From the NCBI GenBank assembly GCA_016839815.1, contig JAEOTM010000041.1, positions 42,366-106,365 of the forward strand: 64,000 bases of DNA. Reading direction: 5' to 3'. This document shows positions 17,162-25,583 of the stretch, piece after piece. How positions within the stretch are numbered: the first letter of the stretch is position 1; each line of letters begins with the position of its first letter. Made by a program: the position numbers and the translations under genes. Under the pieces are notes generated by a model. It ran no database searches. It had not been told where the DNA came from and was given only the letters and a program-made list of their open reading frames with translations. Source of the DNA: Candidatus Hodarchaeota archaeon. Lineage in GTDB: Archaea > Asgardarchaeota > Heimdallarchaeia > Hodarchaeales > Hodarchaeaceae.

Positions 17162-18872
17162 GACAGAACGCTTATCAGGTGGCTCATTCGTAGCAAAAAG
17201 TCTAAAGGTAGAGGATATTGAGTATGTTTTCACATTATCGGGAGGACATATCAATCCCATTTACAAAGGATTGGTAGAGGAGGGGATACCTATCATTACA
17301 ACTAGACATGAGCAAGCTGCGGGAAATGCTGCAGAGGGATGGGCTAAAACTACTCGTACTCCAGGAGTTTGTTTGGTAACCGCAGGTCCAGGTTTTTCTA
17401 ATGTTCTTCCTGCTTTAATTAGTGCTTATTATGCTCATAGTCCTGTATTCGCCATTACGGGGCACACAGCATTAAGAGATTTAAATAAACATGCTGCTCA
17501 GGAAGTGGACCATTTACCTTTAGCTAATCCAGCAACAAAATATGCACGAATGGTCTACAATACTCACCGAATTCCTGAATATATGCAAGAAGCCTTCAGG
17601 GCATGTACAGCTGAAAATATGGGCCCTGTATTACTTGATATTCCAGTTGATATTTTAACTCTTGAATCAGATGTGGATGAAGCAAAACCATTTTATGGAT
17701 TATCTCCTGATCAATATCGTCCTAAAGGGTATAAATATCCAGACCCCTTACTGGTGAAACAGGTAGCAGATTATTTATTAGAGGCGAAGAATCCAGTAAT
17801 AATTGCGGGAAGTGGAGTTTATTGGGGAGGAGCATCGGCTAATTTGTTAGCATTAGCTGAATATTTATCAATTCCAGTAGCGTATGATGATTTAGGGAAA
17901 GGATCAATTCCTGAACTTCACCCATTAGCCATTGGGAGTGCGATTCAAAATATCTTACTTAACCAAGCAGATTTTATACTAGCTCTTGGAGTTATTTTTG
18001 GAGAATACCAAGGATATGGAACTAATCCAGCCTTCTATGCAGAAGATGTTAAGTTTGTGCATGTAGATCCTGAAGCAACAGCAGTAGGTAAGAATAGACC
18101 CTTAGAATTAGGAATTTCCTGTTCAATTAATCCTTTCTTAGAACAACTATTAGCTACTGTGATAAAACTCAAACCAGAAGTCAAATTACATAATGAATGG
18201 GCTAAGACCATCAAAGGGGATCGGAACCAGCTCGAAGAAATGATTAGCGGACCTGTGGATTCTAACGATACTCCCATCAAACCACAAAGGCTTACGAAAG
18301 ATATTCAACAATTCTTGGATGAAGACACTAGATTATTCTTAGATGGAGGAGATACCACTGTTTGGGCCAATCTAATCTTGAAAGCTACTTATCCTGGTCA
18401 AATTATTGGCTCACATGGACCTACTGGTCATTTAGGAGCTGGATTACCTATGGGAATAGCTGGGAAGCTAGCAGAACCTGAGAAAAATGTTATTATACTC
18501 TCAGGGGATGGAAGTTTTCTGTTTAATGGGGCGGAAATTGATACAGCAATTCGCTATGACTTACCTTTAACAGTAATAATTGAAAATGATTCTTTGTGGG
18601 GAATGATTGCACATAACCAGGATTTATCATGGGGTGAACGTATCGGTACCACCTTAGATGAAAAGAATCATATTGATTATGTTAAGTTTGCAGAAAGCTT
18701 GGGTGGACAAGGAGAATTGGTCACTCGGCCAGAAGATGTCCCCTCAGCGATTAGACGAGCTAAAAACAGTGGTACTGTAACAGTAGTTGACGTAAGAGTT
18801 GATGGCTCTGTGACAAATATTCTGAATCAGAGTGCAGCTGCAAAAGCCGACCCCTCATTTTGGGAACAATAG
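17160..18872 (+). CDS. ThDP-dependent lyase/decarboxylase (acetolactate-synthase-like)
   Basis: The 570-residue protein has the three-domain fold of acetolactate synthase, benzaldehyde lyase and 2-hydroxyacyl-CoA lyase. The ThDP-activating Glu51 lies in TTRHEQAAGNAAEG, and the Mg-ThDP motif GDGSFLFN begins at residue 449, with the following NDSLWG. The conserved FAD/active-site entrance of true acetolactate synthase is not obvious, so the product is uncertain; carboligation or cleavage of 2-hydroxyacyl compounds is likely. Start is a TTG at 17160 preceded by GGTG in the tandem repeat; no ATG lies nearby. It leads an operon with an epimerase 15 bases downstream and a 3-hydroxyacyl-CoA dehydrogenase. 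Confidence 0.85.
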   Translation: MTERLSGGSFVAKSLKVEDIEYVFTLSGGHINPIYKGLVEEGIPIITTRHEQAAGNAAEGWAKTTRTPGVCLVTAGPGFSNVLPALISAYYAHSPVFAITGHTALRDLNKHAAQEVDHLPLANPATKYARMVYNTHRIPEYMQEAFRACTAENMGPVLLDIPVDILTLESDVDEAKPFYGLSPDQYRPKGYKYPDPLLVKQVADYLLEAKNPVIIAGSGVYWGGASANLLALAEYLSIPVAYDDLGKGSIPELHPLAIGSAIQNILLNQADFILALGVIFGEYQGYGTNPAFYAEDVKFVHVDPEATAVGKNRPLELGISCSINPFLEQLLATVIKLKPEVKLHNEWAKTIKGDRNQLEEMISGPVDSNDTPIKPQRLTKDIQQFLDEDTRLFLDGGDTTVWANLILKATYPGQIIGSHGPTGHLGAGLPMGIAGKLAEPEKNVIILSGDGSFLFNGAEIDTAIRYDLPLTVIIENDSLWGMIAHNQDLSWGERIGTTLDEKNHIDYVKFAESLGGQGELVTRPEDVPSAIRRAKNSGTVTVVDVRVDGSVTNILNQSAAAKADPSFWEQ

Positions 18873-18887
18873 TATGGAGAAAGTAAA

Positions 18888-19847
18888 TTGGCAATTCTTA
18901 TTACTGGTGGTACTGGTTTTATAGGTTCCTTTCTAGCAAAAGAATTGTTTACTTCAACGAATGAAGAACTGATTCTATTTGATTACATCATTAATGAGAA
19001 GCGAATAAAATCATTGAAAGATGATCCTCGTATTTCACTCATCAAAGGTGACGTTTCTAACAGAACATTTCTCCACTCGCAATTAGAAAAACTCACTGAT
19101 TTTTCAACTATCTACCATTTTGGTAGTCTAATGCCTCCGTTAACCGAATCCGAGTTAACGGATGCTTTTAATATCAATATTCAAGGAACTTTCAATGTTT
19201 TGGAATTTGCACGTCTTCATAACATTTCACAAGTCGTTTATTCTAGCTCTGGAGCGATATATGGACCAGGTGTCGACCTACCAGTTACTGAACAATCGTT
19301 TCGAGATCCATGGACTATGTATGGTGTTGGAAAAGTATGTTCGGAAGTCCTAGGATCGTTTTATCATCGTAGAAAAGGAGTAAAGTTTACTTCTATTCGT
19401 TTTCCTGCTTTAATCGGACCAGGACGCACAGGCAAAGGAATGACCATTTTTGCGAATAATATCATTCAATATCCTGCTCAAGGAGAAAAAGCCATCTGTA
19501 ATGTCGAAGAAGATATTGCTGTTCCTCTAATATATATCAAAGACGCAACTAAGTTCTTAGCCAGTCTCCACAAGCGTGAAGATATTCCAGAACAAACATA
19601 CAATATTGATGGAGTATGGATCAGAGCAAACGAACTAGCGAAGTATGTACAAAATGAAATATCTGATGCAATCATTGAGTATGACCCTGATCCAGAATTA
19701 ACCTTTATGCTTCGGAGTTGGTCCATGATGAAAGGAGAATCCAATGCAATTTTCGATGATCTTGGATACTCACCCTCATACTCACCAGAAGAGATGGTCA
19801 AAGACTTTATTTTAGAAGTAAAAACAAACCCTGATTACAAAATCTAG
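18888..19847 (+). CDS. NAD-dependent epimerase/dehydratase (extended SDR)
   Basis: The 319-residue extended short-chain dehydrogenase has the nucleotide motif TGGTGFIGS (6-14), a Ser pair at 120-121 in VVYSSSGAIYG, and the catalytic Y145-x3-K149 in MYGVGK. These enzymes act on nucleotide sugars or, in related lineages, on acyl or hydroxy substrates. The neighbours are a ThDP lyase and an acyl-CoA dehydrogenase, with no sugar genes, which favours a catabolic oxidoreductase role (inference). The start is a TTG at 18888 with GGAGA about 8 bases upstream. It is 15 bases after the ThDP gene and 6 bases before the next gene. Confidence 0.85.
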   Translation: MAILITGGTGFIGSFLAKELFTSTNEELILFDYIINEKRIKSLKDDPRISLIKGDVSNRTFLHSQLEKLTDFSTIYHFGSLMPPLTESELTDAFNINIQGTFNVLEFARLHNISQVVYSSSGAIYGPGVDLPVTEQSFRDPWTMYGVGKVCSEVLGSFYHRRKGVKFTSIRFPALIGPGRTGKGMTIFANNIIQYPAQGEKAICNVEEDIAVPLIYIKDATKFLASLHKREDIPEQTYNIDGVWIRANELAKYVQNEISDAIIEYDPDPELTFMLRSWSMMKGESNAIFDDLGYSPSYSPEEMVKDFILEVKTNPDYKI

Positions 19848-19853
19848 AATTAC

Positions 19854-20837
19854 ATGAAATTAACCTCAGTGATTGAAATGGAATTAGAAACAATTAAAAA
19901 TATTGGAATTGTTGGTGTGGGAGTTATGGGGCCTGGGATAGCAGAGGTTCTTGCAATATTTGGTTCCTCATATGACTTTACAATCAATTTATTTGATATT
20001 TCAAGTGAAGCAATTCAGAATGCTCAAAAACGAATGGAAGAAGACTTTGTCAAGGTAGAAAGTGTTGGGATCTTTAGTAAGGAAGACTTACAGGAAGCAC
20101 GAAATCGAATTCATTTTGTAACTGATCTAAATGCTCTCAAGGAGTCACATCTTATTATTGAAGTTATCCCTGAAAAACTCAATCTCAAACAGGATTTTTT
20201 CAAACAGATTGAAAGTTTAGTGTCTCCCGATACAATTTTAGCAACAAATTCTTCAGGTTTAAGTATAACAGCAATTGCAAAAGATACTCAACATCCAGAA
20301 AGGGTCATTGGAACGCATTTCATGAATCCTCCCTTACTAATGCCCTTAGTTGAAGTAGTAAAAGGTAAAGATACGTCTGATGAGACGATATCAAGAATAA
20401 TTGGTCTTTTGACAAATGTGAATAAACGCCCAGTCTTAGTGAAAAAAGATATTCCTGGATATGTACATAATCGATTACAAGCTGCAGTGTTTCGTGAATT
20501 AATGCACTTAGTGGATACTGAGGTTATGGACGTAGAAGACCTAGAAACAACTGTGAGGTACGGATTAGGCTTACGTCTACCCGTGATGAAAGTTTTCGAA
20601 ATGGTTGACCTGATGGGATTGGATACAATAAAAAATGTCCTTTCTTATCTGTATCCTGCGTTAGACCGATCCACCAAACCGCCTGACTTCTTAGAGGAGA
20701 TGATTGGGAAGGGAACATTAGGTGTCAAAACTGGTAAGGGATTTCATGACTATTCCAATGCAGATATGACAGAATCAATGAAAGAGAAAGAAGCAGCAAC
20801 ATTTCAACTGCTCATGATGATGCAGCAATATGACTAA
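19854..20837 (+). CDS. 3-hydroxyacyl-CoA dehydrogenase
   Basis: The 327-residue protein has the N-terminal Rossmann domain (IGIVGVGVMGPGIAEV), the substrate-binding segment LATNSSGLSITAIA, the catalytic-His region VIGTHFMNPP, and a C-terminal helical domain ending in GLGVKTGKGFHDYS-like residues. It oxidises (S)-3-hydroxyacyl-CoA to 3-oxoacyl-CoA with NAD+. The size is that of single-function HBDH/PaaH enzymes, not a fused trifunctional protein. It is the last gene of the ThDP lyase-epimerase operon and is followed by a hairpin, then by a convergent transporter. An inner Met at 19875 is an alternative start. Confidence 0.92.
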   Translation: MKLTSVIEMELETIKNIGIVGVGVMGPGIAEVLAIFGSSYDFTINLFDISSEAIQNAQKRMEEDFVKVESVGIFSKEDLQEARNRIHFVTDLNALKESHLIIEVIPEKLNLKQDFFKQIESLVSPDTILATNSSGLSITAIAKDTQHPERVIGTHFMNPPLLMPLVEVVKGKDTSDETISRIIGLLTNVNKRPVLVKKDIPGYVHNRLQAAVFRELMHLVDTEVMDVEDLETTVRYGLGLRLPVMKVFEMVDLMGLDTIKNVLSYLYPALDRSTKPPDFLEEMIGKGTLGVKTGKGFHDYSNADMTESMKEKEAATFQLLMMMQQYD

Positions 20838-20856
20838 ATGCAGGAAAAAGTGGGTG

Positions 20857-20876
20857 GGAGAATCTTGGTATTCTCC
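20857..20876. terminator. Hairpin between convergent genes
   Basis: GGAGAAT-CTTGGT-ATTCTCC forms a perfect 7-bp stem with a 6-base loop in the 54 bases between the dehydrogenase and MFS stops. It suits termination in both directions. Confidence 0.5.
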
Positions 20877-20891
20877 TTACCTGATTAGCTT

Positions 20892-22259
20892 TTAAAAAGT
20901 AATATCCTTACCTTTTGTTTCAGGGATGAGTCGTAACACGAAGAACATTGCAATATAGGCAAATACACACAATGTCATTCCTACAGCAAGTGCTTGTGCA
21001 AATCCTAGTGGATCTAGTAGCACTCTTTCCTCAAGCTTAAGATGTGGGGCAATCTTAGGTTCTAGCTCGGTTGTTATGATTCCAATGATAAATGCTCCAA
21101 GAGCTAAAGCTCTTGCGACAGAAAAAATAAATGAGGTTGCGGTTGCTCTGAATCGTGTAGGAAATACTTCACTGCTCCAAATCCCAAATACACCGTGCAT
21201 TCCAAACGAGAATGTCAAAACGAGACACCCAACTATTATTAACGGAAAAACATAGGCAATGAAATTAAAAGTAACGAAAAGACTTACACCAACAAGACCA
21301 ATCACACAACTATAAAAAAAAGCTTTCTTTCTACCGATATAATCGCTTGCCCATCCTGTAAAGTACAGTGCAAACCCAGCAACAACCATAACTCCTAACA
21401 TTAATACCCTAGCAAGTGTTTTAGCTGACCCAACATCTCCTCCGCTCTGCTGTAACTCATATATGAACATATATTCGAAATATGTAGGAGCCCAATCAGC
21501 TAACGCGTGATAGGCGAATTCTGATAGCCAGAAGAGAACTGTAAGAAGAACCATGAATTTGATCCATTGAGAACTGAGTACATCACGTAAGCCAGATGTC
21601 TTATCTTTTTCTTCAACGAGTTTGATCTCACTGGAATCTCCGTCCAAAAACTCTTTCTGATCAATCCACACCTGAGATTCGTCTAATCTGTATTCAAGGT
21701 AAATTAAAAATGGAATTGGGAATAATGCAGATAAGAAACAAATTCTCCATCCTTCAAGTACAAGAGGTCCAAGTGTTATCGGTGCCATTTCACCGAAAAT
21801 CAGAGTAACTATTACTGCAGCAATATATCCCACAACAAAGGTACCATGCACTAATCCTCCCGCTTTTCCCCGTTTTTCAGATGGAAAAGTCTCAGAAAGA
21901 AGTGAAAAGGAAATCCCCCACGATACTCCTAATCCCGAAATTAGCCTTAATATAGCAAAGATTAGGAATGTGGGGGCGAAGGCAGAGAGGGCAGTAAATA
22001 CTGAATCCCACAGAACGGAGATTAAAAGAACTTGTTTCCGACCGAATTTGTCAGCCATATAACCGAAGAACGCAGCGCCGAAAACAGTCATTATATACTG
22101 CGCAGAAAAGACAAAACCTAGTTCCACTTTAGTAACTCCGAAATCAGCTGCAATTGTCGTAGCTAGTAGGGACACCAAAACTAATGCAAATCCATCATGG
22201 GCCCATCCGATTACTCCTGCGATCAACACAGGTATTTTGTTTTCTGTAGTCTCTGCCAT
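20892..22259 (-). CDS. MFS transporter (sugar/organic-acid:H+ symporter-like)
   Basis: The 455-residue protein has about 12 membrane helices. The MFS motif after helix 2 is present (GYMADKFGRKQVLLIS), repeated in the second half as GWASDYIGRKKAFFYS, and the C-terminal PETKGKDITF is typical of the sugar-porter/aromatic-acid symporter branch. A long cytosolic loop (about residues 200-230) separates the halves. It converges on the ThDP-lyase operon and may import that pathway's substrate, which is an inference from position only. The 268 bases between it and the Roadblock start hold the divergent promoters; I see no gene there. Confidence 0.88.
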   Translation of the reverse strand: MAETTENKIPVLIAGVIGWAHDGFALVLVSLLATTIAADFGVTKVELGFVFSAQYIMTVFGAAFFGYMADKFGRKQVLLISVLWDSVFTALSAFAPTFLIFAILRLISGLGVSWGISFSLLSETFPSEKRGKAGGLVHGTFVVGYIAAVIVTLIFGEMAPITLGPLVLEGWRICFLSALFPIPFLIYLEYRLDESQVWIDQKEFLDGDSSEIKLVEEKDKTSGLRDVLSSQWIKFMVLLTVLFWLSEFAYHALADWAPTYFEYMFIYELQQSGGDVGSAKTLARVLMLGVMVVAGFALYFTGWASDYIGRKKAFFYSCVIGLVGVSLFVTFNFIAYVFPLIIVGCLVLTFSFGMHGVFGIWSSEVFPTRFRATATSFIFSVARALALGAFIIGIITTELEPKIAPHLKLEERVLLDPLGFAQALAVGMTLCVFAYIAMFFVLRLIPETKGKDITF

Positions 22260-22527
22260 TTATCATCACATATAACTATTCTAACAATCAATTCAAGCTT
22301 AATTTGAGTGTGGGAGAAGATTTCATTAAAAAATGTTTTGTCGAAATCAAAAGTATCGTTTACATCAAATTTGATTCCTATTAGAATTCCAGTTCGGGTT
22401 TAAGACTGTTGGTTCCTTTTTTCCCGACAGATATTTAATAAGAAAATTTGAACGATCTCCCCAATTACTCTGTATTATCTATCATGTGATCCTTTTTGAC
22501 ATGTAAAGCTTCTATTAGGTGAACCAC

Positions 22528-22977
22528 ATGGATATTTCCGCCATCTTTCACAATATTCTTGTTAAAATTCTTAAAAACACTCCTGGCCTTCAACACGCTA
22601 TGCTCACAGATAGTACGGGTCTTACACTAGCTAATGTAACTCGTTCAACGTCATCCTTAGAATTAGAGGGAATTGGCGCTTTATCCATGGCATTATTCAT
22701 AGGAATGCGTCAACAAGGAAATGAAGTTCAACTGGGTCCGCTTGGCTTTGTATTTTCGGAATTTAGTGAGGGTAAACTCATTTTACAATCGATAAACGAG
22801 GATTGTATATTAGTAGGGGTTATTTCGCAGAATGCCAACGTGTTGAAGGTAAAAACCTCCATTAAACGGTATACCGACGAAATTGGGGATCAGATTGAGC
22901 TTCTAAAAACCGCGAAATCTGTTGAAGCTAACTTATCAAAAAGCCTCCTTGATGAAGCTCTATCCGAATTAGACTAA
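22528..22977 (+). CDS. Roadblock/LC7-domain protein
   Basis: The 149-residue protein is a single Roadblock/LC7 domain: an N-terminal helix (DISAIFHNILVKILKNT), the strand MLTDSTGLTLANV, a central helix, then GKLILQSINEDCILVGVIS and a C-terminal helix. These domains dimerise and serve as platforms or activating proteins for small GTPases in Asgard archaea and bacteria (MglB). ATG at 22528 is chosen because AGGTGA lies 5 bases upstream; a GTG at 22519 overlaps that site. It heads a likely operon with NucS and a dipeptidase and may work with the small GTPase at 10806 (inference). Confidence 0.88.
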   Translation: MDISAIFHNILVKILKNTPGLQHAMLTDSTGLTLANVTRSTSSLELEGIGALSMALFIGMRQQGNEVQLGPLGFVFSEFSEGKLILQSINEDCILVGVISQNANVLKVKTSIKRYTDEIGDQIELLKTAKSVEANLSKSLLDEALSELD

Positions 22978-23020
22978 CATAGATTGTTCTCTCAATAACT
23001 TAACTTTGAGAGGGTTGAAA

Positions 23021-23800
23021 GTGGATTTACTTCCTAAAAAAATGTCTGAGCTGGCTGTAATTCTTCCATCCCACCTTGAAAAGGATACGGTTGTTCTTGC
23101 AGGCATCTGTGACTCTATTTTTGATGGGAGAATAAAATCTGATTTGGAAAAGGGAGAACGTGTCCTTTTAATTAAGAAAGATGGAAGTATTTTGCTTCAC
23201 AATGCAACAGGAACTCGTCCAGTCCAATGGCAAAGAGCTAAAGCTGGTAAGATTGTTTTTACTCATAACGATGAAGATAATACCTTATTGATGGAATCAT
23301 ACAGACCAAAAACGGATGAATCATTCTTTATTACATATTACGAGATAAATTTCGCAGCATTCATCCGTATGAAAGAAGAACTGTCTGGAGGAGGTGAAAC
23401 GATTGGGGATGAGAAAGATTTTGTTGATCAATTAGTTCTTCATCCAGATCTCATCGAACCTGAACTCAAAATAATTGAAAGAGAAAAAGAAATAGATTTC
23501 GGATTTATTGATCTCTATGCTCAGGATAGCAGTCACAATTTTGTAGCAATCGAAGTGAAGAAACAAAATGCGACTTTGACTGATGCATATCAGTTGCACC
23601 GATACATAGAGTTTTTTCAAGGCCAAGGAGAACATGTGCGAGGAATTCTTGTGGCCACTCACATCCCCAAGAAGGTACTTTCCTATCTAAAAGCCCACAA
23701 TCTAGATGGAAAATCAATTCCTTGGCAAGAAATATTTCCTACAGTAAAACGTCCTTCAAAACTAGTTAGAACAAGACAATTAGATAATTTTTGGAGTTGA
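23021..23800 (+). CDS. nucS: NucS/EndoMS endonuclease with a PIP-box-like C-terminus
   Basis: The 259-residue protein has an N-terminal beta-rich dimerisation domain and a RecB-like PD-(D/E)xK nuclease domain with D164 (GFIDLYAQD) and E178-V-K180 (AIEVKKQN). NucS cuts mismatched or branched DNA and is the archaeal alternative to MutSL. The last residues T251-RQLDNFW-258 fit the PCNA-interacting pattern xxxLxxFF, so it should bind the sliding clamp. The start is a GTG at 23021 preceded by GAGAGGG at 6 bases; upstream TTG codons at 23006 and 23015 lie in or before that site. It is 43 bases after Roadblock and 4 before the dipeptidase. Confidence 0.92.
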   Translation: MDLLPKKMSELAVILPSHLEKDTVVLAGICDSIFDGRIKSDLEKGERVLLIKKDGSILLHNATGTRPVQWQRAKAGKIVFTHNDEDNTLLMESYRPKTDESFFITYYEINFAAFIRMKEELSGGGETIGDEKDFVDQLVLHPDLIEPELKIIEREKEIDFGFIDLYAQDSSHNFVAIEVKKQNATLTDAYQLHRYIEFFQGQGEHVRGILVATHIPKKVLSYLKAHNLDGKSIPWQEIFPTVKRPSKLVRTRQLDNFWS

Positions 23801-23804
23801 AACT

Positions 23805-24770
23805 ATGACTGAGAGTATAGTTATTGATGCCCATGCAGATACCTTGCTAAAACTGTATTTTGCTTCACTTATGCGATTTTCATCTCAAGAAAATGACCCG
23901 CTTCACATTACAAAGGAATACCTAGAGGAAGGAAATGTTAATGTTCAGGTATTTGCTATGTTTGTGCCTCCTAAACTTGAAAAAATTGGTTTAGAAGTAA
24001 CACTGGAAATGATCGCACTAGCAAAAGATCTAGCCAAGGAAAAAAACTTTACTATCATTAAATCATCTAAGGAACTTGGATATATTTCCCATAAAAAGGA
24101 ATCAACAACAGGAATGGTTCTAAGTATAGAAGGGGCTATCGCTTTGGAGAGGAATCTAAAAATTCTCCCCCTAGTCCACGAGTTGGGAGTTCGGAATATA
24201 GGCATCACTTGGAGTAGACCAAACTTATTCGGAGAAGGAGTTAATTTTAATGAAAAAAAAACTGGACACGGGTTATCTAAAGATGGAATACAGCTTTTGG
24301 AAGAAATGGAAAATCTAGGGATGGTAATTGATGTTGCTCATCTTAATTATGAAGGATATATGGATGTGATGCAGTTCACAGATGCTCCTTTTATCGATTC
24401 ACACTCCAATGCCCATTCAATCTGTCCTGTGTCCAGGAATTTGACTGATGATCAATTAGAAATGATTGGTTCAGCGGATGGAGTAGTTGGAGTTAATTTT
24501 TATCCGAAATTTCTCTCGATCACACCAGAAAAAGCTTCAATAAATGATGTAATCAAGCATATCAAATATATCGCAGAATTAATTGGGGTAAAACATGTTG
24601 GATTAGGATCTGATTTTGATGGTATTGCAACTACTCCCATTGGATTAGAAGATGCCAGAAAAATGAAGGAGTTAGTCCCTTTACTTGAAAAAGAAGGATT
24701 TAGCTCCAAGGAGACCTCAAAGATTATGGGAGGTAACTTTGAGCGAGTATTTCGAAAAATATGGAAATGA
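23805..24770 (+). CDS. Membrane-dipeptidase-type M19 peptidase
   Basis: The 321-residue protein shows the M19 zinc ligands: H10-x-D12 in IDAHADTLLKL, a Glu in LSIEGA, a His in IDVAHLNYEG, a His in DSHSNAHSICPVSRN, and the Asp of GLGSDFDGI. It hydrolyses dipeptides, often with D-residues or dehydro-residues, using two zincs. It has no signal peptide, so the enzyme acts in the cytosol, where archaeal M19 members take part in peptide use. It lies 4 bases after nucS and ends the Roadblock operon. It faces the zinc-ribbon genes on the other strand. Confidence 0.92.
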   Translation: MTESIVIDAHADTLLKLYFASLMRFSSQENDPLHITKEYLEEGNVNVQVFAMFVPPKLEKIGLEVTLEMIALAKDLAKEKNFTIIKSSKELGYISHKKESTTGMVLSIEGAIALERNLKILPLVHELGVRNIGITWSRPNLFGEGVNFNEKKTGHGLSKDGIQLLEEMENLGMVIDVAHLNYEGYMDVMQFTDAPFIDSHSNAHSICPVSRNLTDDQLEMIGSADGVVGVNFYPKFLSITPEKASINDVIKHIKYIAELIGVKHVGLGSDFDGIATTPIGLEDARKMKELVPLLEKEGFSSKETSKIMGGNFERVFRKIWK

Positions 24771-24790
24771 TCAAGTAATTGCGAATTGGT

Positions 24791-25075
24791 CTAAGAATCT
24801 AAACCTAACCTTTCCCAATGGTTGGAAATGCTCTTCTCCAAGACTTTAATCAATTCTTGATTTTTAATTATCTGAGAAAAGCGCTTTTGAGGTTCAAGAT
24901 ATTCAATTAAAGGATCTCTTTTTGATTGATCACGATATGATCGACTGGGATCCGATAAATGTGTATTCCCGCCATAAAATTCATATAAAATTTCATAATG
25001 AGAGTAGCAAAAACAATTTTTAAAGAAGAATTCATTAATACCCGATTTAATCAAAATCGAAGATACTTCTTCCAC
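24791..25075 (-). CDS. Small hypothetical protein overlapping the zinc-ribbon gene
   Basis: 94 residues from a GTG at 25075. Its first 29 bases overlap the end of the zinc-ribbon gene. The C-terminal half (RDPLIEYLEPQKRFSQIIKN and beyond) has the composition of a real charged helical protein, while the N-terminus is Phe/Cys-rich and less convincing. It fills an otherwise empty 276-base gap between two genes. It could be a coupled small protein or a chance frame. Confidence 0.4.
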   Translation of the reverse strand: MEEVSSILIKSGINEFFFKNCFCYSHYEILYEFYGGNTHLSDPSRSYRDQSKRDPLIEYLEPQKRFSQIIKNQELIKVLEKSISNHWERLGLDS

Positions 25076-25376
25076 GGTTGAATAAATCTACGTGCCCACA
25101 ACGTCGGCAAGACATCATAACCACTTTAAAGCTTGTAAACCCCCATTTGGAATCTAACCGTCCTTTGTCTTTGGCGAAATCTTGTCCACCACATAGAGTA
25201 CATCTTAATACCAAACCTTCACCAGTATTTCGATCTCCAAAACCGATTGATTCCTCCCGGCGCGAGTATTGTACTGGTTGTCTCTCTGCTGCAGCTGGAC
25301 TTAATGTAGCTCCACAGCTTTTACAAAATTTGGCGTTTCCAGTATTTTCAGTTCCACATGTTTCACAGTAAACCAT
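25047..25376 (-). CDS. Double zinc-ribbon protein
   Basis: The 109-residue protein has two zinc ribbons. The first, at the very N-terminus (C4-x2-C7 ... C17-x2-C20 in CETCGTENTGNAKFCKSCG), is a common short zinc ribbon. The second (CTLCGGQDF ... CRRCGHVDLFNRG) resembles predicted nucleic-acid-binding zinc ribbons of the COG3478 type. A Gln/Arg-rich linker separates them. It is likely an adaptor or nucleic-acid binder; function is not known. The ATG at 25374-25376 is clear. The 207 bases upstream, shared with the divergent MFS gene, hold no gene. Confidence 0.75.
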   Translation of the reverse strand: MVYCETCGTENTGNAKFCKSCGATLSPAAAERQPVQYSRREESIGFGDRNTGEGLVLRCTLCGGQDFAKDKGRLDSKWGFTSFKVVMMSCRRCGHVDLFNRGRSIFDFD

Positions 25377-25583
25377 AATTCTTTACCTTCGTTTCATATT
25401 TTGCTTGATTTATTGTCAGAATATCTTCTTTATAAGCTCTCTGAATGCGGAACTAGGGTTGTAGATGGGAGTAATTTTTCTATTGGGGAGGATGATTTAT
25501 AGAATGAATAAGCGGACATAAAAACTCTCTTATTTCCTCCCTCTATTAAGCAACAATTTACAAAAACGTCTGGTTTTTCCATA

